Source: Marivibrio sp040218065 (GTDB lineage: Bacteria > Pseudomonadota > Alphaproteobacteria > UBA8366 > Aestuariispiraceae). Taken from it: a stretch of 64,000 nucleotides of DNA. The DNA lies in contig NZ_JAVJQE010000007.1 in assembly GCF_040218065.1 (NCBI RefSeq), forward strand, positions 1 through 64,000, given 5' to 3'. Position 1 is the first letter of the stretch, and each line of letters starts with the position of its first letter. Under the pieces are notes generated by a model. It had not been told where the DNA came from and searched no databases. It worked only from the letters and a program-made list of their open reading frames with translations. The translations under genes and the position numbers were made by a program. Of the stretch, positions 34,574-43,331 are shown piece by piece.

Positions 34574-36441
34574 AGGCCGGCCGCGACGGCGGCCTCCAAG
34601 GCGAGGCGCCGCGCCGCGTCGCTCAGTCCGGCCTCGGTCAGCGCGGCGGCGATTTCCGCCAGCGAAGCCGGCTCCATCTCCGCCGCCGGCAAGACGCCCA
34701 GGCGATACAGCGCGAAAAGCGCGGTTTCGCCGATCCGGCCCTCCTGCGCCGCCAGGCGCATCAGCACGCCGGCGGCCGGATTGGCGATGCTGGCTTCCAC
34801 CAGACCGCCGGCCAGCGCCTGCGCGGCGAGCGCCTCGCGCACCGCCTCGGTCTCCGGGGCCAAGACGAGCAGCGGCAGATAGAGCCGCAGCGTCAGGTCC
34901 GCCGCCCGATCGGGCGCGCGCGCCTGCAGCGCCGATTCGAAGGCCGCGAGCCGCTCCGCCTCCCCCTCCTGCGGGGACGCGGTCCCCGCAAGCCGGGCGA
35001 GCGGCCACAGCCGGGCGGCGGCGGTTCGCATAGCGGCGCCGGCGCCGTCGCCGGCCGCGGCCTCGTTGACGGCGCGCGCCTCGACCAGCGCCCGCCACCG
35101 TTCGGCTTGAGAGAACGCGCCGACGGCGAAAAGCGCGCGCGACGCCGTCTCGGCGAAAAAGGCGAGGCCCGAGCCGGCGTCGAGCTGCATCAGTTGGTCG
35201 GAGAAGACCGTCGCGCCGATCGGATAGACCCCGTCGCGCGCGGCGGTCGTCAGCGCGGCGGTCAGCAATTCCGCCTTCGCCGCCGGCGCCGACTGGATGG
35301 CGAGCGACTGGTAGAGCAGCGCGCGCGCCTGCGCCCCCGGGAGGTCGCGCGCCGCGGTCAGCGGGCTGTCGAGCTGCGCGGGCTCAAAGTCGGCCCCCGC
35401 ATAGAGTTCGGCGAGGCGCGCCGGATCCAGCACCCCGCGCCAGACCGCCGCCTCCGCCAGGCCCAGCGCCTGCGGCTTGGCCGCGACCAGCGCGGCGACG
35501 GCGGGTCCGCCGCCTTCCATCGCCACGGCGTCCGGCGGGGCGGCCCCGGCGACCTGCGCCATCGCGGCGTGCAGCGCGGCGAAGGCGCCGGGGTCGGCGT
35601 CGATGAGATCGATCGGCTCGCCGCGCACGACCGCGTCGGCGAGACGCACGAACAACGGATCGTCCACGCCCATTTCCGCCAGCAGCCCCAGCCCGAATTC
35701 GGCCTCGCCGGTCGCGCCGGCCGCCGCCTGGCAGAAGATCAGCAACTTCTGCCAAAAGGGCGCATCGGACCGCTGGCTCATCGGTCGAGCGTCCGCGCAC
35801 GCGCCTGGAATGTCGCCCGAGGCCAAGCGCGCGTCGGTTCGCGCCTTGATCAGGGCCGGCGTTTCGGCCACGGCCTGCGTGGTCTCAGCCAAGGCGAGCG
35901 CCGCCTGCAGCGCGCCGATGGCGACCAACGCGTCGATCCGCGCGGCGAGGAAATCGCCGGCGGCGGGCGTCTGGTCGCCGGCGGGCGCCGGGGCCGCGCT
36001 GGTCAGCAAGCGCACGGCGAGCCGTCGACCCGCCTGACTGCGAATCTCGCTCGGCAGGGCGGAAAGCCCGCGATAGGCGAGGGCGCGGGACGTGCCGGCC
36101 CACATGTCGGCGGGCAGGCCGCCGCTGGTCGCGTCAATCAATCCGACCGCATCGGCTGACGGCGCGGAAAGCGGCGCGACCTCTACGGCTTCCGGACCGC
36201 TGCCGATGACGCCGGGCGCGTCCGCGCCGGACTGCGGCGTCTGTTGATTGAGGCCCGAGGGCCGCTGAACGTCGAAATCGGGGCCGCCGCCCTCGCCCGC
36301 GGGCGCGTCGGGCGCACCGGGGAAGAGGCGGATGGGGCCGTCTTCGCTCTGCGCGAAGGCCGCCGGCGCGGCGGCGAGCGCCGCGCAGACGAGACCGGCC
36401 GCAAGGCCCGCGCGCCGCTTAGCGAGGGAAGCGCGAATCAT
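34570..36441 (-). CDS. Large exported protein of unknown function, upstream of xerD
   Basis: 623 aa. Residues 1-30 are a signal peptide ending AAFAQ. A low-complexity linker rich in Gly, Pro and Asp (about 31-85) precedes an almost entirely helical, Ala-rich body that looks like a superhelical repeat protein. No enzyme motif is visible. Comparable proteins sit upstream of xerD in other alphaproteobacteria, often annotated as hypothetical or by composition only. Its start lies inside the 46-aa gene (23-bp overlap) and its stop overlaps the xerD start, so the three are translationally coupled. Confidence 0.8.
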   Translation of the reverse strand: MIRASLAKRRAGLAAGLVCAALAAAPAAFAQSEDGPIRLFPGAPDAPAGEGGGPDFDVQRPSGLNQQTPQSGADAPGVIGSGPEAVEVAPLSAPSADAVGLIDATSGGLPADMWAGTSRALAYRGLSALPSEIRSQAGRRLAVRLLTSAAPAPAGDQTPAAGDFLAARIDALVAIGALQAALALAETTQAVAETPALIKARTDARLASGDIPGACADARPMSQRSDAPFWQKLLIFCQAAAGATGEAEFGLGLLAEMGVDDPLFVRLADAVVRGEPIDLIDADPGAFAALHAAMAQVAGAAPPDAVAMEGGGPAVAALVAAKPQALGLAEAAVWRGVLDPARLAELYAGADFEPAQLDSPLTAARDLPGAQARALLYQSLAIQSAPAAKAELLTAALTTAARDGVYPIGATVFSDQLMQLDAGSGLAFFAETASRALFAVGAFSQAERWRALVEARAVNEAAAGDGAGAAMRTAAARLWPLARLAGTASPQEGEAERLAAFESALQARAPDRAADLTLRLYLPLLVLAPETEAVREALAAQALAGGLVEASIANPAAGVLMRLAAQEGRIGETALFALYRLGVLPAAEMEPASLAEIAAALTEAGLSDAARRLALEAAVAAGL

Positions 36442-36559
36442 CCAGCGTCTTCTCGACCGTCTGCGTCGGGGCCGGGATATCGAAGGTGGCGAGATAGACC
36501 CCGCCGCCGACCGCCGCCAGCAGGATGACCCCGAAAATCGCTGCGAAAACCTTACCCAT
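36419..36559 (-). CDS. 46-aa single-pass membrane microprotein
   Basis: The ORF encodes a membrane segment at about residues 4-25 (VFAAIFGVILLAAVGGGVYLA) followed by a conserved-looking short tail, FDIPAPTQTVEKTLDDSRFPR. Similar small proteins with an IPAP...VEK...RF tail occur at this place in alphaproteobacteria as far as I recall. The 3' end overlaps the start of the 623-aa gene by 23 bp, so it probably heads the operon with xerD. Function unknown. Its short length hides it from most gene callers. Confidence 0.7.
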   Translation of the reverse strand: MGKVFAAIFGVILLAAVGGGVYLATFDIPAPTQTVEKTLDDSRFPR

Positions 36560-36825
36560 ACTCTGTTAACACCCGCTGGATCGGTTGACCGGGTCCGAGA
36601 CGGCGGCGCGCGCGACGCAACCGGCCCGGGAAAGCTTTACGCTAGGCCGTGACTATGGCAATTCTGCGACCCGCATGAAAGCGGGAATGCGCCCGCCGGC
36701 GACCCGGCGGCGAGCCGGGAGCCCAACTCACGGACCCGGCCCTGGATCGGGGTCCGGGGCGGACCGGGCGGCGATCCGGCGCGCGCTCCGCCGATGCTTT
36801 GCGCTTGAAGGACCCTGCCCGGCCC

Positions 36826-37386
36826 ATGCCCGCCCGTCCGACACACAGACTCGTCCGCACCGTCGCGCTGATCGGCATGATGGGCGCCGGCAAGACGGCG
36901 ATCGGTCGGCAACTGGCCAAGCGTCTCGGGGCGCCGTTCCTCGATGCGGACAAGGAGATCGAGAAGGCGGCGGGCTGCACGGTCGCGGAGATTTTCGCCG
37001 AACACGGCGAGGCCCATTTCAGGGACGGCGAGCGTCGCGTCATCGCCCGTCTGCTGGACGGGCCGCCGGCCGTTCTCGCGACGGGGGGCGGCGCCTATAT
37101 GAATGCGCAGACGCGCGCGCTCTTGAGCGAACGCGCGACGACCGTATGGCTCAAAGCCGATTTCGAGACGCTGTGGAAGCGGGTCTCGAAGCGCGGCCAC
37201 AGGCCCTTGTTGAAGACGGAAGACCCGCAAGGGACCTTGCGTCGCCTGCTCGCCGAACGCGAGCCTGTGTACGCCGAAGCCGACCTGATCGTCGACAGCG
37301 GCGAGCAGACCAAGGAGGCGATGGCGCGCAAGGTGGAAGACGCGCTGGCCGCGAGCGAGGCTTTGGAGGAGACGCCCGCACCATGA
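36826..37386 (+). CDS. aroK: Shikimate kinase
   Basis: 186 aa. It phosphorylates shikimate with ATP in the common aromatic pathway. Walker A is GMMGAGKT near residue 20, the shikimate-binding DADKEIE follows, and the GGG (ATGGGAY) and GHRPLL lid motifs are present. The ATG at 36826 fits the family N-terminus; an upstream TTG at 36799 is possible. The stop overlaps the aroB start (ATGA). Confidence 0.95.
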   Translation: MPARPTHRLVRTVALIGMMGAGKTAIGRQLAKRLGAPFLDADKEIEKAAGCTVAEIFAEHGEAHFRDGERRVIARLLDGPPAVLATGGGAYMNAQTRALLSERATTVWLKADFETLWKRVSKRGHRPLLKTEDPQGTLRRLLAEREPVYAEADLIVDSGEQTKEAMARKVEDALAASEALEETPAP

Positions 37387-38546
37387 GCGAGGCACGAGAG
37401 ACGGCGCCCGCGCCCGGCGAAGACGCCGGCGCCGACGGCGCACAGACGGTGCGGGTCGACTTGGGCGCCCGCAGCTACGACATCCGCGTCGGCGCCGGGC
37501 TGATGGCCGGCGCGGGCGCGGCGGTCAAACCCTTCGCCGGCGGACGCCGCGTCATCGTGGTGAGCGACGAGACGGTCGGCGACCTGCACCTCGACATGCT
37601 GGCCGCCTCGCTCTCGGCCGCGGGCGTCGGCGGAGAGGCGGTGGTAATGCCGCCGGGCGAGGAGACGAAGAGCTTCCGCGCGCTCGAAGGGCTGATGGAC
37701 CGCCTGTTCGAAATCGGCGTCGAACGGCGCACTTTGCTGATCGCGCTGGGCGGCGGGGTGATCGGCGATCTGGCGGGCTTCGCGGCGGCGACGGCGCTGC
37801 GCGGCGTCGACTTCGTGCAGATTCCGACCACCCTCTTGGCTCAAGTCGACAGTTCGGTCGGCGGCAAGACCGGAATCAACGTCGCCGCCGGCAAGAACCT
37901 CGTCGGCGCCTTCCATCAGCCGCGACTGGTGCTGGCGGATGTGGAGACGCTGGACACCCTGCCGCGCCGAGACTTCCTGGCCGGTTACGCCGAAGTGGTG
38001 AAATACGGCGCGATCGACGACCGCCCCTTCTTCGAGTGGCTGGAGACGAACGGCGCGGCCTTGATCGACGGCGACCAGGATCTGCGCCGCGAGGCGGTGG
38101 CGCATTGCTGCCGCGCCAAGGCGCGCATCGTCGCCCAGGACGAACGGGAAGGCGGGGTGCGCGCGCTGCTGAACCTCGGTCACACCTTCGGTCATGCGCT
38201 TGAGGGAGCGGTCGGCTACGGCGACGCGCTCCTCCACGGCGAGGCGGTCGCGATCGGCATGGCGCTGGCCTTTCGACTGTCGGCGCGCCTGGGGCTGTGC
38301 CCGGCGGCGCAGGCGGATCGGCTGATCGCCCATCTCGACGCCGTCGGATTGCCGACCCGACCCGATCAGGTTCCCGGCGCCGATTTCGAGGTCGACGATC
38401 TGATCCGTCGTATGGGGGCCGACAAGAAGGTCAAGGACGGCAAGCTCACCTTCATCCTGGCGCGCGGGATCGGCGAGAGCTTCATCACCCAGGAGGTGGA
38501 GGCGGACGCCTTGCGCGCCTTCATGGCGGAGGCGTTGGCGTCATGA
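37383..38546 (+). CDS. aroB: 3-dehydroquinate synthase
   Basis: 387 aa. It converts DAHP to 3-dehydroquinate using NAD and a divalent metal. GGGVIGDLAGFAAA, IPTTLLAQVDSSVGGKTGIN and the metal-binding LNLGHTFGHALE are present. A hydrophilic N-terminal extension of about 25 residues precedes the domain. It is coupled by 4-bp overlaps to aroK upstream and to the CorC-like gene downstream. The aroK-aroB-hlyC/corC order is common in alphaproteobacteria. Confidence 0.96.
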   Translation: MSEARETAPAPGEDAGADGAQTVRVDLGARSYDIRVGAGLMAGAGAAVKPFAGGRRVIVVSDETVGDLHLDMLAASLSAAGVGGEAVVMPPGEETKSFRALEGLMDRLFEIGVERRTLLIALGGGVIGDLAGFAAATALRGVDFVQIPTTLLAQVDSSVGGKTGINVAAGKNLVGAFHQPRLVLADVETLDTLPRRDFLAGYAEVVKYGAIDDRPFFEWLETNGAALIDGDQDLRREAVAHCCRAKARIVAQDEREGGVRALLNLGHTFGHALEGAVGYGDALLHGEAVAIGMALAFRLSARLGLCPAAQADRLIAHLDAVGLPTRPDQVPGADFEVDDLIRRMGADKKVKDGKLTFILARGIGESFITQEVEADALRAFMAEALAS

Positions 38547-39919
38547 GCTGGTGGGACTCCTACGGCGATCTGGTCGTCACCGGCGGGGTGATCCTCGTGC
38601 TGCTGGTTCTATCGGGCTTCTTCTCCGGCTCGGAGACGGCGTTGACCGGGGCGTCGCGCTCGCGCATGCACATGCTGGCCAAGCAGGGCGACAAGCGCGC
38701 CGCGCGCGTGCTGGCGCTGTTGGAGCGCAAGGACCGGCTTATCGGGGCGATCCTGCTGGGCAACAATCTGGTCAACATCCTGGCCTCGGCGCTGGCCACG
38801 ACGGTGTTGGTGGCGCTGTTCGGCGACGCGGGCGTCGCCTACGCGACCCTGGGTATGACGCTTCTGGTGCTGATCTTCGCCGAAGTGCTGCCGAAGACCT
38901 ACGCCCTGAGCCACACCGACAAGATGGCGGTTCGGGTCGCGCCGCCGATCCGGGCGGTGGTGGTGCTGTTCGCACCGATCACGCATGCGGTCCAACTGGT
39001 TGTCCGGGCGACCTTGAAGCCCTTCGGGATCGACCTCTCGACGGACCTCGACGGCGAGCAGCATGAGGAGGAGCTGCGCGGCGCCATCGACCTGCACGAC
39101 AATGAGGATCCCGAGACGCGCCACGAACGGGTCATGCTGAAATCGATCCTCGATCTCGACGACGTGGAGGTGGCGGACATCATGACCCACCGGCGGCGCG
39201 TGGTGATGATCGATCTGGGCGAGTCCGTCGCCGACAACATCGACGCCGTGCTGGGCAGCCCCTACACGCGCATCCCCGTCTATCGCGACGATCCGGACAA
39301 CATCGTCGGCGTGCTGCACGCCAAGGCGCTGCTGCGCGAGGTGCGCGCGCGCCAGAAGGCCGACGCGGAGCGCGAAGGCGCGCCGACGCCTGAGGCGGAC
39401 GGCGGGGCGGTCGAGCTCACGGTGAGCGATCTCGACAGTCTGGACCTGGGCAAGCTGGCGACGCCGCCTTGGTTCATTCCCGATTCCACGACGTTGCTGG
39501 ATCAGTTGCAGGCCTTCCGGGAGCGACGCGAGCATTTCGCCATCGTGATCGACGAGTACGGCGCCTTCATGGGCATCGTGACCCTTGAGGACATCCTCGA
39601 GGAGATCGTCGGCAACATCGACGACGAGACCGACACGCCGGTACCGGGCGTGCGCCCCCAACCCGACGGCTCCTATCTGGTCGACGGCTCGGTGACGCTG
39701 CGTCTGCTGGCGCGCGAGTTCGACTGGCAATTGCCGGACGACGACGCCGCGACCATCGCCGGCCTCGTCCTGCACGAGTCGCGACTGATTCCCGACCCGG
39801 GTCAGATTTTCATGTTCTACGGCTTCCGGTTCGAGGTGGTGCGCCGCCAACGCAACCAGATCACCTTGATCCGCGTCACGCCCCCGGACGATAAGGACGG
39901 CGAAGACGCCGACGCGTAG
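38543..39919 (+). CDS. HlyC/CorC (CNNM) family transporter with CBS pair
   Basis: 458 aa. An N-terminal DUF21/CNNM membrane domain (about 1-190, with GFFSGSETALTGASRSRM), a CBS-pair (about 200-345) and a C-terminal CorC_HlyC domain (about 365-445) appear in order. Members are linked to magnesium or cobalt efflux and resistance. An insertion rich in Glu/Ala/Asp (about 275-300) lies inside the CBS region. Translation is coupled to aroB by an ATGA overlap, though no metabolic link is evident. Confidence 0.92.
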   Translation: MSWWDSYGDLVVTGGVILVLLVLSGFFSGSETALTGASRSRMHMLAKQGDKRAARVLALLERKDRLIGAILLGNNLVNILASALATTVLVALFGDAGVAYATLGMTLLVLIFAEVLPKTYALSHTDKMAVRVAPPIRAVVVLFAPITHAVQLVVRATLKPFGIDLSTDLDGEQHEEELRGAIDLHDNEDPETRHERVMLKSILDLDDVEVADIMTHRRRVVMIDLGESVADNIDAVLGSPYTRIPVYRDDPDNIVGVLHAKALLREVRARQKADAEREGAPTPEADGGAVELTVSDLDSLDLGKLATPPWFIPDSTTLLDQLQAFRERREHFAIVIDEYGAFMGIVTLEDILEEIVGNIDDETDTPVPGVRPQPDGSYLVDGSVTLRLLAREFDWQLPDDDAATIAGLVLHESRLIPDPGQIFMFYGFRFEVVRRQRNQITLIRVTPPDDKDGEDADA

Positions 39920-39941
39920 GCTTCAGTCAGGAGAGATCGCC

Positions 39942-40553
39942 ATGCCGCTTTCGCCCCCGGCCAAGCGCCGCCATTACCACACCCGCGACATCCAGTGCCG
40001 CGGTTATTTCCGCGAGGACGGCCTGTGGGACGTCGAGGGTCAGATGACCGACGTGAAGACCTACGATTTCGAGAACAGCGATCGCGGAGAGGTGAAGGCG
40101 GGCGAGCCCGTGCACGAGATGCACATCCGCCTCACCCTTGACGATTCCTTCGAGATCAAGGCCATCGAAGCGGCGACCGATCACGGCCCATTCAGCGTCT
40201 GCGCGGCGATCGCGCCGTCCTACGAGAAGCTTGTCGGGGTTAGGATCGGGCCCGGCTTCCGCAAGGCGGTGAAGGACCGGATGGGCGGAGTCGCTGGGTG
40301 CACGCACCTCACGGAGCTGCTCTTCCCGATGGCGACCGTGGCCTACCAGACGCTTTACGCGTCGCGCAATCAGGCCCGACGCGACGCAGGTCTTCCGGTG
40401 GAGGAGGACTTCAACCGTCCGAAGCGCAAGCCGCGCCAGATCGACAGCTGTCACGCGCTGCGCGCCGACGGGCCGGTGGTGCGCGAACAATGGCCGGATT
40501 TCTACACAGGACCGGAAAGAGCCGAGAGGCGCGCAGAAGGCGGCGACGCCTGA
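39942..40553 (+). CDS. DUF2889 domain-containing protein
   Basis: 203 aa. The family pattern is clear: an N-terminal RRHYHTRDIQCRGYFREDGLWDVE, an HIRLTLDD segment, and a CTHLTELLFPMA motif with a conserved Cys and His. No function is established for DUF2889. It begins 22 bp after the CorC-like gene and follows AGGAGAG, so it may belong to the same operon. Confidence 0.85.
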   Translation: MPLSPPAKRRHYHTRDIQCRGYFREDGLWDVEGQMTDVKTYDFENSDRGEVKAGEPVHEMHIRLTLDDSFEIKAIEAATDHGPFSVCAAIAPSYEKLVGVRIGPGFRKAVKDRMGGVAGCTHLTELLFPMATVAYQTLYASRNQARRDAGLPVEEDFNRPKRKPRQIDSCHALRADGPVVREQWPDFYTGPERAERRAEGGDA

Positions 40554-40557
40554 CCGG

Positions 40558-40860
40558 TCAGGAACGGCGCGTCGTCGGCAAGCCCCCGATCGGAACCGCG
40601 CCGAGCGCCGCGGCCATATCCCCGCTCCAGCCGTAGGCCAGAAGAAAAACCCGAATGGCGGCGGTCAGGCCGTAACCGTCCGCCCGCTCATGCACCGCCG
40701 TGCACAGATTGTTGACGCTGGTCTCTTCGCGTCGCGCGGCCGTCTCCAAAGCGTCCCAGAAAGCCGGCTCCAACTTGACGCTGGTGCGGCGCGCGCCGAT
40801 GCGCACGTTGCGCGCCCGAAGCGCGCTGCGCCCGCGCGGTTTCTCTTCACCCCTCATCAC
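40558..40860 (-). CDS. Ribbon-helix-helix domain protein
   Basis: 100 aa. The core RTSVKLEPAFWDALETAA followed by ETSVNNLCTAVHE resembles the RHH_4 (aryl-sulfate sulfotransferase-like RHH) domain common in alphaproteobacteria, with the later SAIRVF-like motif seen as TAAIRVFLLAY. Such proteins are putative DNA binders. There is no toxin gene nearby, so it is not an obvious antitoxin. It converges tightly with the DUF2889 gene (4 bp). Confidence 0.78.
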   Translation of the reverse strand: MMRGEEKPRGRSALRARNVRIGARRTSVKLEPAFWDALETAARREETSVNNLCTAVHERADGYGLTAAIRVFLLAYGWSGDMAAALGAVPIGGLPTTRRS

Positions 40861-41034
40861 ACCTACCTCTGCCGGACCTTTCCCGACCCCCTCTCACCCC
40901 GCCAACCGGCAGAATACATGGATTTGCAGGGGGCGCAACAAGAGGTTGTGAGGCAAGGCGGAACCCCCCTAGTACGCGCAACGCATGCGTGATCCGGATG
41001 AAATGGTCACAGCTTTTACGCTCTGATAGGCCTC

Positions 41035-41307
41035 TTATCCAACTTCGTCGGGCGTCTTCAGGGATAGGGACAAGGCGTGCACCGGACCGGCGAGTTCGTC
41101 CGCCAAGGCGGCGTAAACGGCGCGCTGGCGCTGGACGCGGCTCATGCCGGCGAACGCCTTGGCGGTCATGTGAACCTGAAAATGCGACTCGCCCGTGCCG
41201 GGCGACCCGGCGTGCCCGGCGTGGCGGTGGGACTCGTTGACCACGCTCAGCGCCGACGGCGCGAACGCCGCGGTCAGCTTCTCCTCCATGCGCTGTTGCA
41301 CGCTCAT
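41035..41307 (-). CDS. bolA: BolA family protein
   Basis: 90 aa, the usual BolA length. The core VVNESHRHAGH carries the His cluster used with monothiol glutaredoxins to bind [2Fe-2S], and the helix-turn-helix-like region SRVQRQRAVYAAL follows. Roles are Fe-S trafficking or transcription control. Only the N-terminal Met codon at 41307, with GAGGAGCGAG upstream, fits; the longer frame above it is antisense to the J-domain gene. Confidence 0.93.
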   Translation of the reverse strand: MSVQQRMEEKLTAAFAPSALSVVNESHRHAGHAGSPGTGESHFQVHMTAKAFAGMSRVQRQRAVYAALADELAGPVHALSLSLKTPDEVG

Positions 41308-41514
41308 GCTCTCGCTCCTCTGCATCGGCGCGGGATCGGCTCCGTCGCGCATAAGGTTGGCCCCATAGGGTTGTCGCCTCGTACCCGCACCGCCATACTC
41401 CTTCGGCGCGAGCCGGGCGCGTCCGCGCAGACAATGGCGCCCGGCGTTTTCACTGGCAAGCGAGGGGCGACCGGCCGTTGGCGCGTCTCGCACGGCGTGC
41501 GGGAGCGATCGGCG

Positions 41515-42150
41515 ATGGACGGCGGCCCCTTCTCGAGCCGAACCCCCCGCGAAGAGCGGCTGTGCGACCATCCGGACTGCACGGCGGCGGGTCTGCATCG
41601 CGCGCCGCAGGGCCGCGACCGGCTGGATCGCTATTTTTGGTTCTGCAAGCTCCACGCCCGCGAATACAACGCCGCCTGGGATTACTGCTCCGGCATGTCG
41701 GTCGACGACCTCGACCGCATGACCCGGGACGCCGCCGTCTGGGGACGGCCGACCTGGCCGATGGGCCTGCGCTTCGGCGCGCAGCGCGCCCGCGCCGACG
41801 TGCGCGATCGCACCGGCTTCTTCGACGAGGAGGGCGGCTTCAAAGGTGCGGACGACGCCGAGGACTTCGAGCGTCGCGCCCGCCGCCGCGCCAACGAGGG
41901 GCCGGAGGCGCAGGCCATGCGCATCCTGGGCCTGGCGGGGCCGCTCACCTTGACCGCCCTCAAAGCCCGCTATAAGGAACTTGCCAAGGCGTTGCATCCG
42001 GATCTCGGCGGGGCCGCGCGCAGCGAGGCCGAGCGTCGCGACGCGGAAAATCGCCTGAAGGAGATCAATCGCGCCTATGCGGTGTTGCGCCGAAGCCTGG
42101 CGGACGCCGCGCCCGAGCGCCGCGCGCGCGCGCCGGCGGCCCCCGGTTGA
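41515..42150 (+). CDS. J-domain (DnaJ-like) protein
   Basis: 211 aa. The C-terminal part (about 130-195) is a J domain with helix II and the HPD motif in ALHPDLGG. The N-terminal half is not DnaJ-like: it has a Cys/His pattern (CDHPDC, CKLHARE) that could bind a metal. The protein is therefore a specialised co-chaperone for DnaK, with an unknown client. It diverges from bolA and precedes cobS, an arrangement seen in other alphaproteobacteria. Confidence 0.88.
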   Translation: MDGGPFSSRTPREERLCDHPDCTAAGLHRAPQGRDRLDRYFWFCKLHAREYNAAWDYCSGMSVDDLDRMTRDAAVWGRPTWPMGLRFGAQRARADVRDRTGFFDEEGGFKGADDAEDFERRARRRANEGPEAQAMRILGLAGPLTLTALKARYKELAKALHPDLGGAARSEAERRDAENRLKEINRAYAVLRRSLADAAPERRARAPAAPG

Positions 42151-42278
42151 GACCCGACGCGATCGCCCCATGTTAGAGGGGTGACGCCTCATTCGCGCCG
42201 CCCGCGCCGTTCGGTCTGCGGGCGGTTTGTTTGAAGATCGGGCGCACCGCCCCGATGCAACGTTGATCTGCGAGATTT

Positions 42279-43301
42279 ATGCCCATGAGCACCGCCGCCG
42301 CCAAGCAGACCGCCGAAGACCTGCCGCCCGTCGAAGGGCTGGGCGATCCGGACATCGAAGTTTCGGTGCGCCAGACCTTCGGCCTCGACAGCGACATGAA
42401 GGTTCCGGCCTACTCCACCACGACGGAGCATGTGCCCGACTTCGACGACGGCTACGTGTTCGATCACGACACGACGATGGCGATCCTGGCCGGCTTCGCC
42501 TACAACCGGCGCGTCATGATCCAGGGCTATCACGGCACCGGCAAATCGACCCATGTCGAGCAGGTGGCCGCGCGCCTCAATTGGCCGTGCATCCGGGTCA
42601 ATCTGGACAGCCACATCAGCCGCATCGATCTGGTCGGCAAGGACGCGATCGTCCTGCGGGACGGCCAGCAGGTCACCGAATTCCGCGAAGGCATCTTGCC
42701 CTGGGCGCTGCAGAACCCGGTCGCGCTGTGTTTTGACGAATACGACGCCGGTCGGCCGGACGTCATGTTCGTCATCCAGCGCATCCTGGAGCGGGAAGGC
42801 AAGCTGACCCTGCTCGACCAGTCGCGCGTGATCCGGCCGAACCATAACTTTCGTCTGTTCGCGACCGCCAACACGGTCGGTCTCGGCGACACCTCGGGCC
42901 TCTATCACGGCACACAGCAGATCAACCAGGGTCAGATGGACCGCTGGTCGATCGTCACCACGCTGAACTATCTGCCGCATGATCAGGAGGTCGACATCAT
43001 CCTGAAGAAGATGCCGCAATTCGACACGGCCGAAGGGCGCGATCAGATCTCGGCCATGGTGCAGTGCGCCGACCTGTCGCGGACCGGCTTCATCGGCGGC
43101 GACATCTCCACCGTCATGAGCCCGCGTACGGTCATCACCTGGGCCGAGAACGCGCAGATCTTCAACGACGTCGGCTTCGCCTTTCGGGTCACCTTCCTGA
43201 ACAAGTGCGACGAGACCGAGCGCCCGATCATCGCCGAGTATTATCAGCGCTGCTTCGGCGAAGAGCTGCCGGAGACCGGCGTCGACGTGCAGGTGCACTG
43301 A
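42279..43301 (+). CDS. cobS: Cobaltochelatase subunit CobS
   Basis: 340 aa AAA+ ATPase. Walker A is GYHGTGKST and Walker B lies in ALCFDEYDA. With CobT and CobN it inserts Co2+ into hydrogenobyrinate a,c-diamide in aerobic cobalamin synthesis. Two in-frame ATGs (42279 and 42285) are possible; neither has a strong Shine-Dalgarno. CobN is not in the window. cobT follows 30 bp later. Confidence 0.95.
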   Translation: MPMSTAAAKQTAEDLPPVEGLGDPDIEVSVRQTFGLDSDMKVPAYSTTTEHVPDFDDGYVFDHDTTMAILAGFAYNRRVMIQGYHGTGKSTHVEQVAARLNWPCIRVNLDSHISRIDLVGKDAIVLRDGQQVTEFREGILPWALQNPVALCFDEYDAGRPDVMFVIQRILEREGKLTLLDQSRVIRPNHNFRLFATANTVGLGDTSGLYHGTQQINQGQMDRWSIVTTLNYLPHDQEVDIILKKMPQFDTAEGRDQISAMVQCADLSRTGFIGGDISTVMSPRTVITWAENAQIFNDVGFAFRVTFLNKCDETERPIIAEYYQRCFGEELPETGVDVQVH

Positions 43302-43331
43302 GGACCGAAAAGCCGGGAGCCCGCTTCGCCT

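Noticed and set aside
36799..36825. TTG start for aroK nine codons upstream
   Set aside because: The family N-terminus begins at the ATG at 36826; the TTG adds residues of no conserved pattern. It remains possible.
40558..40860. RHH protein as antitoxin of a toxin-antitoxin pair
   Set aside because: No small toxin-like gene lies next to it; its neighbours are DUF2889 and bolA genes.
42193..42278. Cobalamin riboswitch upstream of cobS
   Set aside because: The gap is only about 130 bp to the J-domain gene and shows no B12-box-like sequence.
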